Shown in pieces: positions 9,391 through 18,065 of a stretch of 64,000 bases of DNA. Numbering within the stretch: position 1 is the first letter of the stretch; each line of letters opens with the position of its first letter. The translations under genes were made by a program, and so were the position numbers. The notes below the pieces were generated by a model, which worked only from the letters and a program-made list of their open reading frames with translations, searched no databases and was not told the DNA's origin. The stretch is from DASVXQ01 sp046727955 (GTDB taxonomy: Bacteria > Actinomycetota > CALGFH01), in assembly GCA_046727955.1 (NCBI GenBank), contig JBKPDO010000038.1, positions 29,702 to 93,701 of the forward strand, given 5' to 3'.

Positions 9391-12018
9391 ATGGCGGTGG
9401 GATCGGGCTTGGGGGAGCCTGCGCGCGAGGAGGTGGGCGCGGTGCTGGCTGCGACGTTGAAGGGGCTGCTCGCACGCCGGGCGCGGCTGGCACTCACCGC
9501 CGCCGCGGTGATGATCGGCGTGGCGCTGGTGGCCGGCACGCTGATGCTCACCGACGCCGTCAGCCGCTCGGTGCGCCAGCTCACCGCACGCGCGCAAGCC
9601 GGCGTGGACGTGGTCGTGCGCAACGCCGACAACGCCGGCGGCGGCCCGCCGCGGGCCATCGGGCCCGATCTGGTCGCCGCCATCAGGGCGGTGCCCGGAG
9701 CGCGGGCGGTGGCGGGGGTGGTGGTCGGCGAGAAGGCGACGATCATCGGCCGCGATGGCTGGCCGATCCGCCATCGGCGCGCGTCGAACCTGGTGACGAG
9801 CTGGCCAGCCGACCCGGCGCTGGCCGCCGGCTATACGCTGCGGCAGGGCCGCCCTCCGGAGCGTGACGGTGAGGCCCTGCTCGACCAGGCCACTGCCGGC
9901 GCGGCCGGCTGGCGGCTCGACGACACCCTTGGGATCCTCGGCGCGGACGGCGCCCAGCACCGCTTCCGCGTCGTGGGGATCACCGGCTTCGCCGGCGCCC
10001 AGAGCCCGGCCTCCGAGCTCGACACCTTCGACACCCCGACCGTGGCGGTGCTGCAGACGAGCGCGGCGCAGCGCCTGCTGGGCCGCGGCGACACCGTGGA
10101 CGAGGTCCGGGTGCGCGCCGCGCCCGGGGTGAGCCCGGACGCGCTGCGCGACCGGATCGCCCACCTGCTGCCCACCGGGCGCCTGGAGGCCGTCACCGCC
10201 GCCAGCCTTGCCGCCAGGCAGGCCGACGAGGTCCAGAGCTACGTCGACGGGCTCCGCGCGGCTCTGCTGGCCTTCGCGGCCGCCGCCCTGCTGGTCGGCT
10301 CGTCCATCATCTGGAACACCTTCTCGGTGCTGGTCGCCGGGCGCACGCGCGAGGTCGCGCTGCTGCGGCTGCTCGGCGCGACCCGCCGGCAGGTGCTCGG
10401 CTCGGTGCTGCTGGAGGCGACCATCCTCGGGCTGGCCGCCGCGACCGCCGGGGTCGCCGTCGGGGTCGGCGCAGCGCTGGGCCTGGAGGTGCTGCTGCGC
10501 GGGCTAGGGAACACGCTGCCACCCGCCGGACTGGTGCTCGCGCCGCGAACAGTGCTTGCCGGGCTTGCGGTCGGTGCGCTGGTCACCGCGGCGGCGGCGC
10601 TGGCCCCGGCCCGGCGGGCCAGCCGGGTGGCGCCGCTCGAGGCGATCCGCCAGGCCACCCCTTCGGCGCCGCTGCCGGCCGGACGTGCCCGGACCGCGGT
10701 TGGGGTGGGCCTTGCGGCGGTCGGCGGGGCCGGCATCGTGGCCTCGCTGGTGGTGCCGAACAGGACGACGGCCCTGAGCGGCCTCGGCACCTTCGCTGCC
10801 CTGCCCGGCGCCATGGCCCTCGGGCCGGTGCTCGCCCCGGCCCTGGCCCGGGTGGTCGGCGCGCCGCTGGCGCGCGTGGCCGGGGTCGCGGCTCGACTCG
10901 CCCGCCACAACGTCCTCGGCAACCCGCGACGGTCGGCGGCGACGGTCGGCGTGCTCACGGTCGGGCTGGTCCTGGCGGCCGGCACCAGCGTGCTCGCCAC
11001 CTCGGCGTCCCGGTCGGTCCGGGCCGGCATCCAGGCCGGCAGCCACGCCGACCTGTACCTCCAGGGCGCCCTCCCCCTGGCCGCGGTGGCCCGGCTGAAG
11101 GCGCTCCCCGAGGTAGATGCCGCCCTGGCCGTCAAGACCGCCCACGTCCGCATCAGCGGCGGCCGGGTCGGCGTCGACGGGATCGACCCGGCTCCCGCGG
11201 CCCGCATCCTCGACCTCGGCCTGCGCGCCGGCAGCCTCCAAGCGCTGGACCGGCCCGGCGACGGCGTGCTGATCTCGGCCCGGCTGGCCAACGAGAACGG
11301 CTGGCGGATCGGCAGCCTGATCCCGGTCGGGTTCTCCGAGGCCGGCGTGACCCGCCGGCTGCCGGTCGCCGGGATCTTCGCCCGCGACTCCCTGTTCGGC
11401 AACGACCTCGTGCTGCCCATCGACCTGGTGGACCGCTACTTCCCGCTCGGCCGTGGTCAGGCCGACCTCACGCTGCTGCGCGCCGCCGCGGGCATGACCC
11501 GGGGCGCGCTGACGGCCGCGGTCCAGCGCGTGCTCGTCCCGTACCCGGGCGTGACCGTCGCCGACCCGGCCGCCTACCAGCGCGAGCGGGCCAGCGATCT
11601 GGGCGACCTCGGCGGGGCGCTCGGGCTGCTCACCGCGCTGGTCCTGCTCGCGGCTGGTATCGCCACGCTGGGGATCGCCAACACTGTGGCCCTGGCGGTG
11701 GTGGAGCGCACCCGGGAGCTGGGGCTGCTGCGCGCGGTGGGCATGACCGCACGGCAGCTCGCCGCCATGATCCGCTGGGAGTCGGTGATCGTCGCGGTCT
11801 CCGGCGCGGTGCTGGGCATCACCCTCGGGATCGGGCTCGGGGCGGCCATCGCCCACGCCATGACGGTCGAACAGGCCGGCACCGCCACGATTGCCCTACC
11901 AGCGGGGCAGCTGCTGGTCGACTTCGCTCTCGCCGGCTCGGCCGGGCTGCTCGCCGCCGCCGTCCCCGCCCGCCGCGCCGCCCGCCTCGACCTGCTCACC
12001 GCCATCGGCACGGAGTGA
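9391..12018 (+). CDS. FtsX-family ABC transporter permease (MacB/LolC type), no adjacent ATPase
   Basis: 875 residues in two homologous halves. Each has an N-terminal TM helix (ALTAAAVMIGVALVAGTLM), a large extracytoplasmic MacB-like domain, and three TM helices of the FtsX fold (near residues 290-420 and 740-870). The motif RTREVALLRLLGATRRQ and its counterpart RTRELGLLRAVGMTARQ precede helices in each half, as in macrolide/lipoprotein exporters. Such permeases need an ATPase partner, usually encoded next door, but none lies within this window nearby. Earlier or later starts within the first 25 codons are possible. Confidence 0.9.
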   Translation: MAVGSGLGEPAREEVGAVLAATLKGLLARRARLALTAAAVMIGVALVAGTLMLTDAVSRSVRQLTARAQAGVDVVVRNADNAGGGPPRAIGPDLVAAIRAVPGARAVAGVVVGEKATIIGRDGWPIRHRRASNLVTSWPADPALAAGYTLRQGRPPERDGEALLDQATAGAAGWRLDDTLGILGADGAQHRFRVVGITGFAGAQSPASELDTFDTPTVAVLQTSAAQRLLGRGDTVDEVRVRAAPGVSPDALRDRIAHLLPTGRLEAVTAASLAARQADEVQSYVDGLRAALLAFAAAALLVGSSIIWNTFSVLVAGRTREVALLRLLGATRRQVLGSVLLEATILGLAAATAGVAVGVGAALGLEVLLRGLGNTLPPAGLVLAPRTVLAGLAVGALVTAAAALAPARRASRVAPLEAIRQATPSAPLPAGRARTAVGVGLAAVGGAGIVASLVVPNRTTALSGLGTFAALPGAMALGPVLAPALARVVGAPLARVAGVAARLARHNVLGNPRRSAATVGVLTVGLVLAAGTSVLATSASRSVRAGIQAGSHADLYLQGALPLAAVARLKALPEVDAALAVKTAHVRISGGRVGVDGIDPAPAARILDLGLRAGSLQALDRPGDGVLISARLANENGWRIGSLIPVGFSEAGVTRRLPVAGIFARDSLFGNDLVLPIDLVDRYFPLGRGQADLTLLRAAAGMTRGALTAAVQRVLVPYPGVTVADPAAYQRERASDLGDLGGALGLLTALVLLAAGIATLGIANTVALAVVERTRELGLLRAVGMTARQLAAMIRWESVIVAVSGAVLGITLGIGLGAAIAHAMTVEQAGTATIALPAGQLLVDFALAGSAGLLAAAVPARRAARLDLLTAIGTE

Positions 12019-12036
12019 CGCCCAAAGGAACCCGCG

Positions 12037-13040
12037 TTACAGGCCGGCCTCGGCGAGGAGGAGGTCGACCAGGACCTCGGGGTCGGCGAGGTCGTGGGGC
12101 AGCCCTCGCGATACGAACCAGCTGCAGACCGCGCGCACGTCCCGCTGCAGGAACGTGCGGCCCTGCGGGTTGGCCACGACGTCGACCAGCTGCGGCAGGT
12201 CGATCAGGACCAGCTCCCCGCCATCGACCAGCAGGTTGTACGCCGACAGGTCGCCGTGGGCGTAGCCGCGGCGAGCCAGCGTCACCATGGCGTCGAAGAG
12301 CTGCCGCCACAGGTCTTCCAGCTCGCGCGGATCCGGGTGGAGCTGCACCAACCGCGGCGCGGCCGTGCCCGCGGCGTCCCCGACGAACTCCAGCAACAAC
12401 TCCGTGCCGATCCGCTGGACGGGGTACGGCACGGGAGCCCCGGCCGCCCACAGTTCGCGCAGCGCGGCAAACTCCGCCACCGCCCACTGCTGCGCGATGA
12501 GGTTGCGGCCGAACTGGCTGCGGCGCTGCATCGCCCGCATCTCGCGGGACGCCCTGACGCGCCGTCCTTCCAGATAGCCCGCGTCCCGATGGAACAGGCG
12601 GTGGTCGCCGCCGCGGTAGCGTTTGGCCGCCATCAGGCAGGCCCGGCCGGCGCCGGGCAGGGCGCGCTCGACCAGGTACACGTCGGCTTCCTTGCCGGTC
12701 TTGAGGACGCCGAGGTCGGAGTCGACCGCGGCAAGCTCGGTGACACCCAGCTCGGGTACGGCTGCGGCCCGCGCTCGTCTGCCCCGTCCCAGCTGGACCA
12801 ACGGTGACCTTCGGGGGGACCGTCATCGCATGCGGCAGCCTCGCGCTTCTGGGCAAGGCGGGCGCGCGCCTCCTCGGTCAGCCGGCCCCTGGTGCGGGAT
12901 TGCGGTTGGTCGTCGCGGTTGCGGCGCACCCGCTCGGCCGCGGGCGCGTCGGCCTGGTCGTACAGCTCGTAGAGGGAATCGACGTCGCCGACGTCGCCGA
13001 TGTCGCCGGTAAGCAGTCGTTCGATGTCGCGCTCGCGCAC
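12037..13040 (-). pseudogene. RIO1-type atypical serine kinase, single frameshift
   Basis: The start is GTG behind AAGGAG. The first frame gives RERDIERLL, an acidic stretch, and HRWSSWDGADERGPQPYPSW. The second frame carries the kinase: GVLKTGKEADVYL (nucleotide-binding loop), AAKRY (Lys), HGDLSAYNLL (catalytic Asp and Asn) and LIDLPQ (metal-binding Asp). One missing base near 12743-12744 (expected GTGGTC, seen GTGTC) separates them; restoring it gives SWV-VTELAAVD. Total length is about 334 residues. RIO kinases act in ribosome maturation in archaea and eukaryotes; the bacterial role is unclear. The break is either a sequencing slip or recent inactivation, since all kinase motifs remain intact. 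Confidence 0.8.
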
Positions 13041-13353
13041 GTGTGGCTCCTTGTGAGGGATCGCATCCCCCACCGCCGCGCGAGCGCGTCGCCCGCGTCA
13101 GCGACCGGGGAGATGCACGGGAGGGCGCCGGCAAGCACCATCCCTGACGGCGGACACTGCCACGACGCACCTCCTTTGCTCCCCGGCTCACGTATGCCGG
13201 TCGACGACAACGTCGGGAGCACTCTGCCGGGCCGGTGCGAGCGGCGCAAGCGATTTTCCACAGCGTGCCTACGGCTCCAGGACGCGCACGTCCACGCCCG
13301 ACCCTGCTGTCGAGACCGCGTGGCCGTCGTCTCCACGTCCTCGAGCCGCGCAT
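13041..13353. other. Gap without recognisable gene
   Basis: About 310 bases between the RIO kinase start and an ABC-2 permease remnant. I see no coding signature, strong promoter or repeat. Its right end abuts the permease fragment with no homologous lead-in, so a deletion or insertion junction probably lies near 13350. Confidence 0.5.
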
Positions 13354-13614
13354 GGCGGCCTGCAGGCGGCGGCCTTCCCGGTCCTGGCGCCGCTGGTGTT
13401 CGCGTCCTCGGTGTTCGTGCCGGTCAGCTCGATGCCCGGCTGGCTGCAGGCCTTCGCCAAGCACCAGCCGGTCTCGGTGACCGCCTCGGCGGTAAGGGCG
13501 CTGGTCCTGGGAGGGCCCACCGCCTCCTACGTCTGGCAGTCCCTCGCCTGGGCCGCTGGCATCGTCCTGGTCTTCGCTCCCCTGGCCGTCTGGCGCTACC
13601 GCCGCGCCGTGTGA
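13354..13614 (+). pseudogene. ABC-2 type (DrrB-like) permease, C-terminal fragment
   Basis: The conceptual translation GGLQAAAFPVLAPLVFASSVF, PVSSMPGWLQAFAKHQP, a final hydrophobic helix and WRYRRAV matches the last ~85 residues of drug-export ABC-2 permeases, including the FVPVSxMPGWLQ loop. No start, ATPase or preceding helices exist, so it is a 5'-truncated remnant. Confidence 0.75.
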
Positions 13615-13621
13615 GCAACCC

Positions 13622-14080
13622 CTACCTCACCCAGCGCCGCTCATAGACGCGGTCGGCGGGTGTCATCGGCTCGCCGCAACTGCTGCACACGGTCGGGGTG
13701 GAGCTGTAGTGCCCGCCATCGCGGTGCAGGATCGACATCTCAAGGTGACGCTGCGGTGGCTTCGTATAGGTCTCTCCCCAGCGGGCGAGCGCGTCGAGCA
13801 CGGGCAGCACGTCCGCCCCGGCGTCGGTGATCAGATACTCCCCGTGCATCCGCTGCTTGCCGCGGTACGGCGAGCGGCGCAGCAGCCCGGCGTCGACCAT
13901 CTGTGACAACCGCCGGCTCAGGACGTTGTCCGCGACGTCGAGCCGGTCGCGGAACTGCTCGAACCGGCGCGCCCCGAACAGCGCCTCCCGCAGGATCAGC
14001 ATGACCCACGGGTCGCCCACGACGTCCAGCGAGCGCGCGATCGGGCAGGGATGCTTGGACCAGTCCTGACGTAGTGGCAC
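13622..14080 (-). CDS. HxlR-family transcriptional regulator
   Basis: 152 residues. It has the HxlR winged helix (CPIARSLDVVGDPWVMLILREALFG is characteristic; the N-terminal Cys is often the redox or ligand sensor), then FEQFRDRLDVADNVLSRRL and a wing ending in LITDAG. Unusually it continues past the domain with a CSSCGEPM motif that could bind zinc or act as a thiol switch. It is divergent from the thiolase gene with an inverted repeat between them, so it probably controls that gene and itself. Confidence 0.9.
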   Translation of the reverse strand: MPLRQDWSKHPCPIARSLDVVGDPWVMLILREALFGARRFEQFRDRLDVADNVLSRRLSQMVDAGLLRRSPYRGKQRMHGEYLITDAGADVLPVLDALARWGETYTKPPQRHLEMSILHRDGGHYSSTPTVCSSCGEPMTPADRVYERRWVR

Positions 14081-14097
14081 GGGATGCTCCTCACGTC

Positions 14098-14153
14098 AAC
14101 TTGCCGCGGGCAGGATACCGGCGTTTACTTTTCTCAGGCAAGTTAACTAGGGT
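14098..14153 (+). promoter_or_regulatory. Thiolase promoter with HxlR-type inverted repeat
   Basis: AACTTGCC (14098-14105) and GGCAAGTT (14137-14144) form a perfect 8-bp inverted repeat, 39 bases centre to centre (close to four helical turns). It flanks TTTACT (14124-14129), which with TAGGGT (14148-14153) makes an 18-base-spaced promoter toward the thiolase. The layout suggests two operator half-sites bound by the divergent regulator. Confidence 0.5.
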
Positions 14154-14202
14154 GAGGCACGGACCGACACGGACCGACACATCCTGAAGGCGAGGCTTGG
14201 CC

Positions 14203-15396
14203 ATGAGAGACGCAGTAATCGTCGACGCAGTGCGCACACCTATCGGAAGGGGCAAGGCGTCCGGCGCCCTGGCCGGAGTGCATCCGGTGGACCTGCACGC
14301 GCACGCCATCCGCGCTCTCGTCGAACGAGTGGGCATCGACCCGGCGCTGATCGATGACGTCGTCGCCGGGGCTGTCGGGCAGATCGGCGAGCAGAGCACC
14401 AACACCGCGCGGTGGGCCGCGCTCGCGGCTGGACTTCCCGAGTCGGTGCCCGCCGTGACGGTGGACCGGCAGTGTGGCAGCGGCCAGCAGGCGATCCACT
14501 TCGCGGCGCAGGGGGTGATCGCCGGCGCGTACGACGTCGTCGTCGCTTCCGGCGTCGAGTCGATGAGCCATATTCCGATCGGCAGCCAGACGGCCGGCCG
14601 CGACTTCCTGGGGCCAGGCGTCGCCGCCCGCTACCCCGAGGGCCTCGTTCCGCAGGGCGTCAGCGCCGAGCTGATCGCCACCCGCTGGGGTCTGACCCGC
14701 ACCCAGCTAGACGCGTTCGCCACGACCAGCCACCAGCGCGCCGCGGCGGCGTGGGCCGATGGCCGCTTCGACCGCGAGGTAGCGCCACTGAAGGTCACCG
14801 GTGGCGACGGAACCATGGTCGAGGTAGTGCGTGACGAGTCGGTTCGTCCGGACACCTCCGTGGAGGTCCTCGCCACGCTGAAGCCAGCGTTCTACCACGA
14901 GCACTGGGCGCGGCGGTTCCCCGACATCGGCTGGAACGTCACCGCGGGAAACTCCTCCCCCGTCAACGACGGCGCCGCCGCGGTCCTGATCACCAGCAGC
15001 GACACTGCCAAGCGGCTCGGCCTGACGCCGCGGGCGCGCCTGCACAGCTTCGCCGTTGTCGGCGACGACCCGCTGCTCATGCTGACGGGCATCCTTCCAG
15101 CCACCACCAAGGTCCTGCGACGGGCCGGCCTCGAACTTGCTGACATCGACGCATTCGAGGTGAACGAGGCGTTCGCCAGCGTCGTCCTGGCCTGGCAGGC
15201 GGAGACGGGAGTGGACCTGGCCAAGGTGAACGTCAACGGAGGCGCGACCGCCCTCGGGCATCCCCTTGGCGCCAGCGGAGCGCGGCTGATGACGACGCTG
15301 CTGTCCGTGCTCGAGCAGACCGGCGGCAGGTACGGGCTGCAGACGATGTGTGAGGCAGGCGGCCTGTCCAACGCGACCGTCGTCGAGCGGCTCTAG
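14203..15396 (+). CDS. Acetyl-CoA C-acyltransferase (thiolase)
   Basis: 397 residues starting at ATG behind GAAGGCGAGG; an in-frame TTG two codons earlier is less likely. The nucleophilic Cys91 lies in VDRQCGSGQQAIHFAA, the GHP motif in NGGATALGHPLGASGARL, and the second Cys in the C-terminal MCEAGG. It catalyses thiolytic cleavage of 3-ketoacyl-CoA or Claisen condensation of acyl-CoAs. Without neighbouring beta-oxidation genes the direction and chain length are open. It stands alone downstream of the HxlR-type control region. Confidence 0.92.
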   Translation: MRDAVIVDAVRTPIGRGKASGALAGVHPVDLHAHAIRALVERVGIDPALIDDVVAGAVGQIGEQSTNTARWAALAAGLPESVPAVTVDRQCGSGQQAIHFAAQGVIAGAYDVVVASGVESMSHIPIGSQTAGRDFLGPGVAARYPEGLVPQGVSAELIATRWGLTRTQLDAFATTSHQRAAAAWADGRFDREVAPLKVTGGDGTMVEVVRDESVRPDTSVEVLATLKPAFYHEHWARRFPDIGWNVTAGNSSPVNDGAAAVLITSSDTAKRLGLTPRARLHSFAVVGDDPLLMLTGILPATTKVLRRAGLELADIDAFEVNEAFASVVLAWQAETGVDLAKVNVNGGATALGHPLGASGARLMTTLLSVLEQTGGRYGLQTMCEAGGLSNATVVERL

Positions 15397-15400
15397 GGTA

Positions 15401-15435
15401 TAGAAAGTGTGGTCTGGGTCGTTGCTGGTGTTGAT
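15401..15435 (+). repeat. 35-bp direct repeat, copy 1
   Basis: Begins TAGAAAGTGTGGTC and ends GCTGGTGTTGAT. It matches the copy at 16228 at 33 of 35 positions. Read on the minus strand both copies encode INTSNxPDHTF, which looks like the conserved C-terminus of a transposase. They may be solo insertion-sequence ends. Confidence 0.6.
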
Positions 15436-15674
15436 CTCGGTTTGGTGTCGTCGCGGGTCGTAGCTCGATACGCCGGTGAGGCTCCAGGTCCCGGTCCCGC
15501 CTGTCGTCTTGCCGCGCACCTTGCCGGTCCGTTGCCTGGTAAGGTCCTGCTCCTGGCATCACGATAGGTGGTCAAGCGTGGAAGTCTTGGCCACATCGAC
15601 ACGTCATGCACGTCCCCAGGCAAACACCAGTGCTCGTGGGAGGACCGGGAGCATGGTCTGAGGAGGCACGCGGG

Positions 15675-16219
15675 ATGGATGCGGTTGCAGGCCGCGTCTG
15701 GTCAAGTGGATCCGACAGCCGCCCAGCTGACCATCACACCCGGCCTGGACCCCAACGCACAACACTGGCGCCGGCAGCCGAACCACCGCCACGCCGCAGA
15801 GCAAGCGCCATCGTGGCAGTCGTGCTGCTGGCCAGTGCCATGGTTGGCGCCGGCTGCCGCTCCAACCACCCGTCCACAGCGCGTACCGGAAGCACCGCTG
15901 CACCGCCAGCGACCACGGCGACGTTCGCGGCCACGATCCCCGGCGGCGGCCGACCCAGTGCGACACAGCTGGACAGCACCGCCCGGATCCTGCAAGCCCG
16001 CATGGCCGCAGCCGGCATCCACGGCAGTGCCCGGCGCCAGATCGCGATGCTGCTGGACGGGACCGCGCTCAACAGCGTCGCCGTTGACGACTCGGTTCCT
16101 GCCGACAAGGTCTCGCCAACGCGACGGTGCTGGTGAGCCGCTTGACCGAGCAGCAAGCCAGGACGTTGCAAGCGCTCCTGGCCGGTGGCCCCCTCCCCCT
16201 GCGGCTCCAACGCCAGTAG
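15675..16219 (+). pseudogene. SecD-like head-domain lipoprotein, frameshifted
   Basis: An N-terminal basic region, hydrophobic helix and lipobox (MVGAGC) indicate a lipoprotein. A Ser/Thr/Ala/Pro linker follows, then TQLDSTARILQARMAAAGIHG, which resembles the first periplasmic repeat of SecD and is common in actinobacterial lipoproteins. One base is missing in a GG pair at 16109-16110; restoring it continues LANATVLVSRLTEQQARTL and ends LPLRLQRQ. The unit is only ~180 residues and lies exactly between the two 35-bp direct repeats. Start uncertain; an ATG 69 bases upstream is possible. Confidence 0.5.
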
Positions 16220-16227
16220 GGCGTGTC

Positions 16228-16262
16228 TAGAAAGTGTGGTCCGGGTTGTTGCTGGTGTTGAT
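16228..16262 (+). repeat. 35-bp direct repeat, copy 2
   Basis: Nearly identical to the copy at 15401. Here the minus-strand reading ends with a TAG stop right after PDHTF, and upstream in that frame lies a basic peptide (RPRKPEEETLTVTRLG) that could be transposase C-terminal sequence. No transposase catalytic residues are found in the window. Confidence 0.6.
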
Positions 16263-16854
16263 GCGACCCCTCTGCACCAGTTGCCCGCCGGTCCCAAGCC
16301 GCGTCACCGTCAGGGTCTCCTCTTCCGGCTTTCTTGGTCGAGGGTTGCGATGAAGGCGCTCAGCGCCTCCGCCACCGCGGGAGGGAGGAACGGCGACAGG
16401 TCCGGCCCGGACATCAGCTGCATTCCTCTTGGCGTGAACCACATCGGTGCTCCTCACCCTCCTAGGCGCCTCGATCAGCTCTCCCGAACCCGTCGGCCGC
16501 CCGCAGAACGGGCAGCTCTCTCCCCGTAGTGGTGGTGGTGGTGGTGGTGGTGGTGGGTGACGACCTTGCCCACCTTCCTGAGCTGGCCGCTGCTGCGAGT
16601 CCACGCCCTCCTTCGTCTCCGCGTCCTACGTGCCCCCACCTCGAACCTCCCCCTCGATCAGCGTCGAGTTGTTCCACTCGAGGGCGCTTCCAGCGTCGTC
16701 GTCGGGCGGCTGTGGCCGGCGGGCTCCTCGTCTGGCGTGCCGTGCCGGATGACCTGTTGTTGCACCCGGTCGTGGCGCGTCGCTCCAACCGCGAGGCCCA
16801 AGGCGTGAAACAGCCCCATCAGCAGGACACCCAGGGCGCCGGAGGTGCACGGCC
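16263..16854. other. Non-coding stretch with (TGG)9 microsatellite
   Basis: Nearly 600 bases without a convincing gene. The only notable structure is nine perfect TGG units at 16530-16556 (ten prolines on the minus strand). Next to it the minus strand could encode CPFCGRPTG, a zinc-knuckle-like scrap. I treat the region as decayed sequence between repeat ends and an arginase fragment. Confidence 0.5.
16530..16556 (+). repeat. (TGG)9 trinucleotide microsatellite
   Basis: Nine uninterrupted TGG units, the longest simple repeat in the window. It lies outside any supported gene. Confidence 0.9.
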
Positions 16855-17112
16855 TCAGCGGCAGAAATGGCCGACGAAGTCGACGATCTTCCGCGCCTCG
16901 GTTCGGTCCGGATCGAGGTCGGGGTTGTAGATGCACAGCGTCCAGCCGAGGCAGTCGCGCCTCGACAGGGCGGTGCCAACCAGAGTGGTCAGCTCAACCC
17001 AGGTGAGGCCGCCGTCTTGGGGGTAGTCCACCGCCGCGAGCTGGTCGGTGGCCAGCACGTCGAGATCCACGTGCAGCCACCAGAACCGCCCCCCGTCTGG
17101 GCGGCGTGATGA
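16855..17112 (-). pseudogene. Arginase/agmatinase-family C-terminal fragment
   Basis: The open stretch encodes RFWWLHVDLDVLATDQLAAV, DYPQDGGLTWVEL, LGWTLCIYNPDLDPDR and KIVDFVGHF. The HVDLDVL part carries the paired metal-binding aspartates of ureohydrolases, and the following region matches their C-terminal third. An in-frame stop lies just upstream, and no N-terminal metal motifs (GGxHS, DAHxD) are present in any frame nearby. It is a 5'-truncated relic of about 85 codons. Confidence 0.75.
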
Positions 17113-17384
17113 TCATGAGTCCGCTGCAGCACGGGTAGATCAGCGCGATGACGGCGGCGGCGCTGTGGTGGCCGTGGCCGCGGTTGATCAACCAGGTCGT
17201 TGCGCCCGAGTTCACCGCTGCAGGAGTGCACCTGCCGCAAGCGCTGCGCCGCCAATGGTTCAACCGTCCACCGCAAGGACGTGGCCGACCAAACTGTCGC
17301 TGCTGCCGCATAGGATCGTCGACCAAGCCCGCGTCCGTCTGCTTGCACACCACCTCCACGACGCCACCCCGAAGGAAGGTGCCT

Positions 17385-17792
17385 GTGACCACCGCGACAG
17401 AGCCGACGTACCGCACCGGCAAGATCTGCTACATCGAGATCCCCGCCGTTGACGTGGAGCAGTCCGCGGAGTTTTACCGGCGAGCGTTCGGTTGGACCAT
17501 CCGGCGGCGCGATGACGGTTCAATCGCCTTCGACGACACCGTGAACCAGGTCAGCGGCGCTTGGGTGCTCGAGCGCCCGCCGGCGACCGCCCCAGGCCTC
17601 ATGGTCTACGTCATGGTCGCTGACGCCGTCGCAGCCGTTGAGGCCGTGCTTGCCGCTGGCGGTGAGATCGTCCAGCCGATTGACCCGAACGCGTCTGTGG
17701 TGTTCGCGTGGTTCCGGGATCCCGCCGGCAATGTGCTTGGCATCTACCAGCAGCCTGGTTTGGCCGAGCTTGAGGCAGGAACGCCGCGCTGA
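17385..17792 (+). CDS. VOC-family (glyoxalase/bleomycin-resistance-like) protein
   Basis: 135 residues from a GTG five bases after GAAGGAAGG. Two beta-alpha-beta-beta-beta modules are visible: KICYIEIPAVDVEQSAEFY...FGWTI, and VYVMVADAVAAVEAVLAAGGEI ending FRDPAGNVLGIYQQ. Glu at the end of the first strand (YIEIP) is compatible with metal binding. VOC proteins include isomerases, dioxygenases and drug-binding proteins, so the substrate cannot be assigned. It is the only intact gene in a region of fragments. VOC tails of the same DPAGN type recur as fragments near 28.7 kb and 52 kb. Confidence 0.85.
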   Translation: MTTATEPTYRTGKICYIEIPAVDVEQSAEFYRRAFGWTIRRRDDGSIAFDDTVNQVSGAWVLERPPATAPGLMVYVMVADAVAAVEAVLAAGGEIVQPIDPNASVVFAWFRDPAGNVLGIYQQPGLAELEAGTPR

Positions 17793-17818
17793 CTTGCCCG
17801 GGACGAGCTGGACGAGAG

Positions 17819-17968
17819 GTGGTCCTCGACGGGCACGCGAACCGGTCCGCCGCGGCAGAGCTGGTCCTGTCACCGAACACGGTCGCCACCCACCTACGAT
17901 CGATCTTCGGCAAGCTTCAGGTCACCTCCCGGGTCCAGCTCACCCGCGCCGTCCTGGCGCAGAAGTAA
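17819..17968 (+). pseudogene. LuxR-type helix-turn-helix, C-terminal fragment
   Basis: Translation gives EVVLDGHANRSAAAELVLS, PNTVATHLRSIFGKL and QVTSRVQLTRAV, the complete GerE/LuxR DNA-binding helix-turn-helix including the TVxxHlrsiFxKL recognition helix, then a TAA. Nothing homologous precedes it; it follows the VOC stop by 26 bases. It is the severed tail of a LuxR or LAL regulator. Confidence 0.75.
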
Positions 17969-18065
17969 GGCCCAGCTGGGCTACCATTTGCGCAGATCCC
18001 GCGATGCATTAAGAATGCGTTTCCAGGCGGTTGTTTCCGGTTTACTACGTACAGGCGGGAAGAGC

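Noticed and set aside
6890..9493. Very long open frame antisense to tex (867 codons)
   Set aside because: It is Arg/Gly/Asp/His-rich without domains, a typical shadow frame of a high-GC gene. tex on the other strand has full domain conservation.
15401..16262. Complete insertion sequence bounded by the 35-bp repeats
   Set aside because: The repeats are direct, not inverted, and the segment between them encodes a lipoprotein, with no DDE or other transposase motif.
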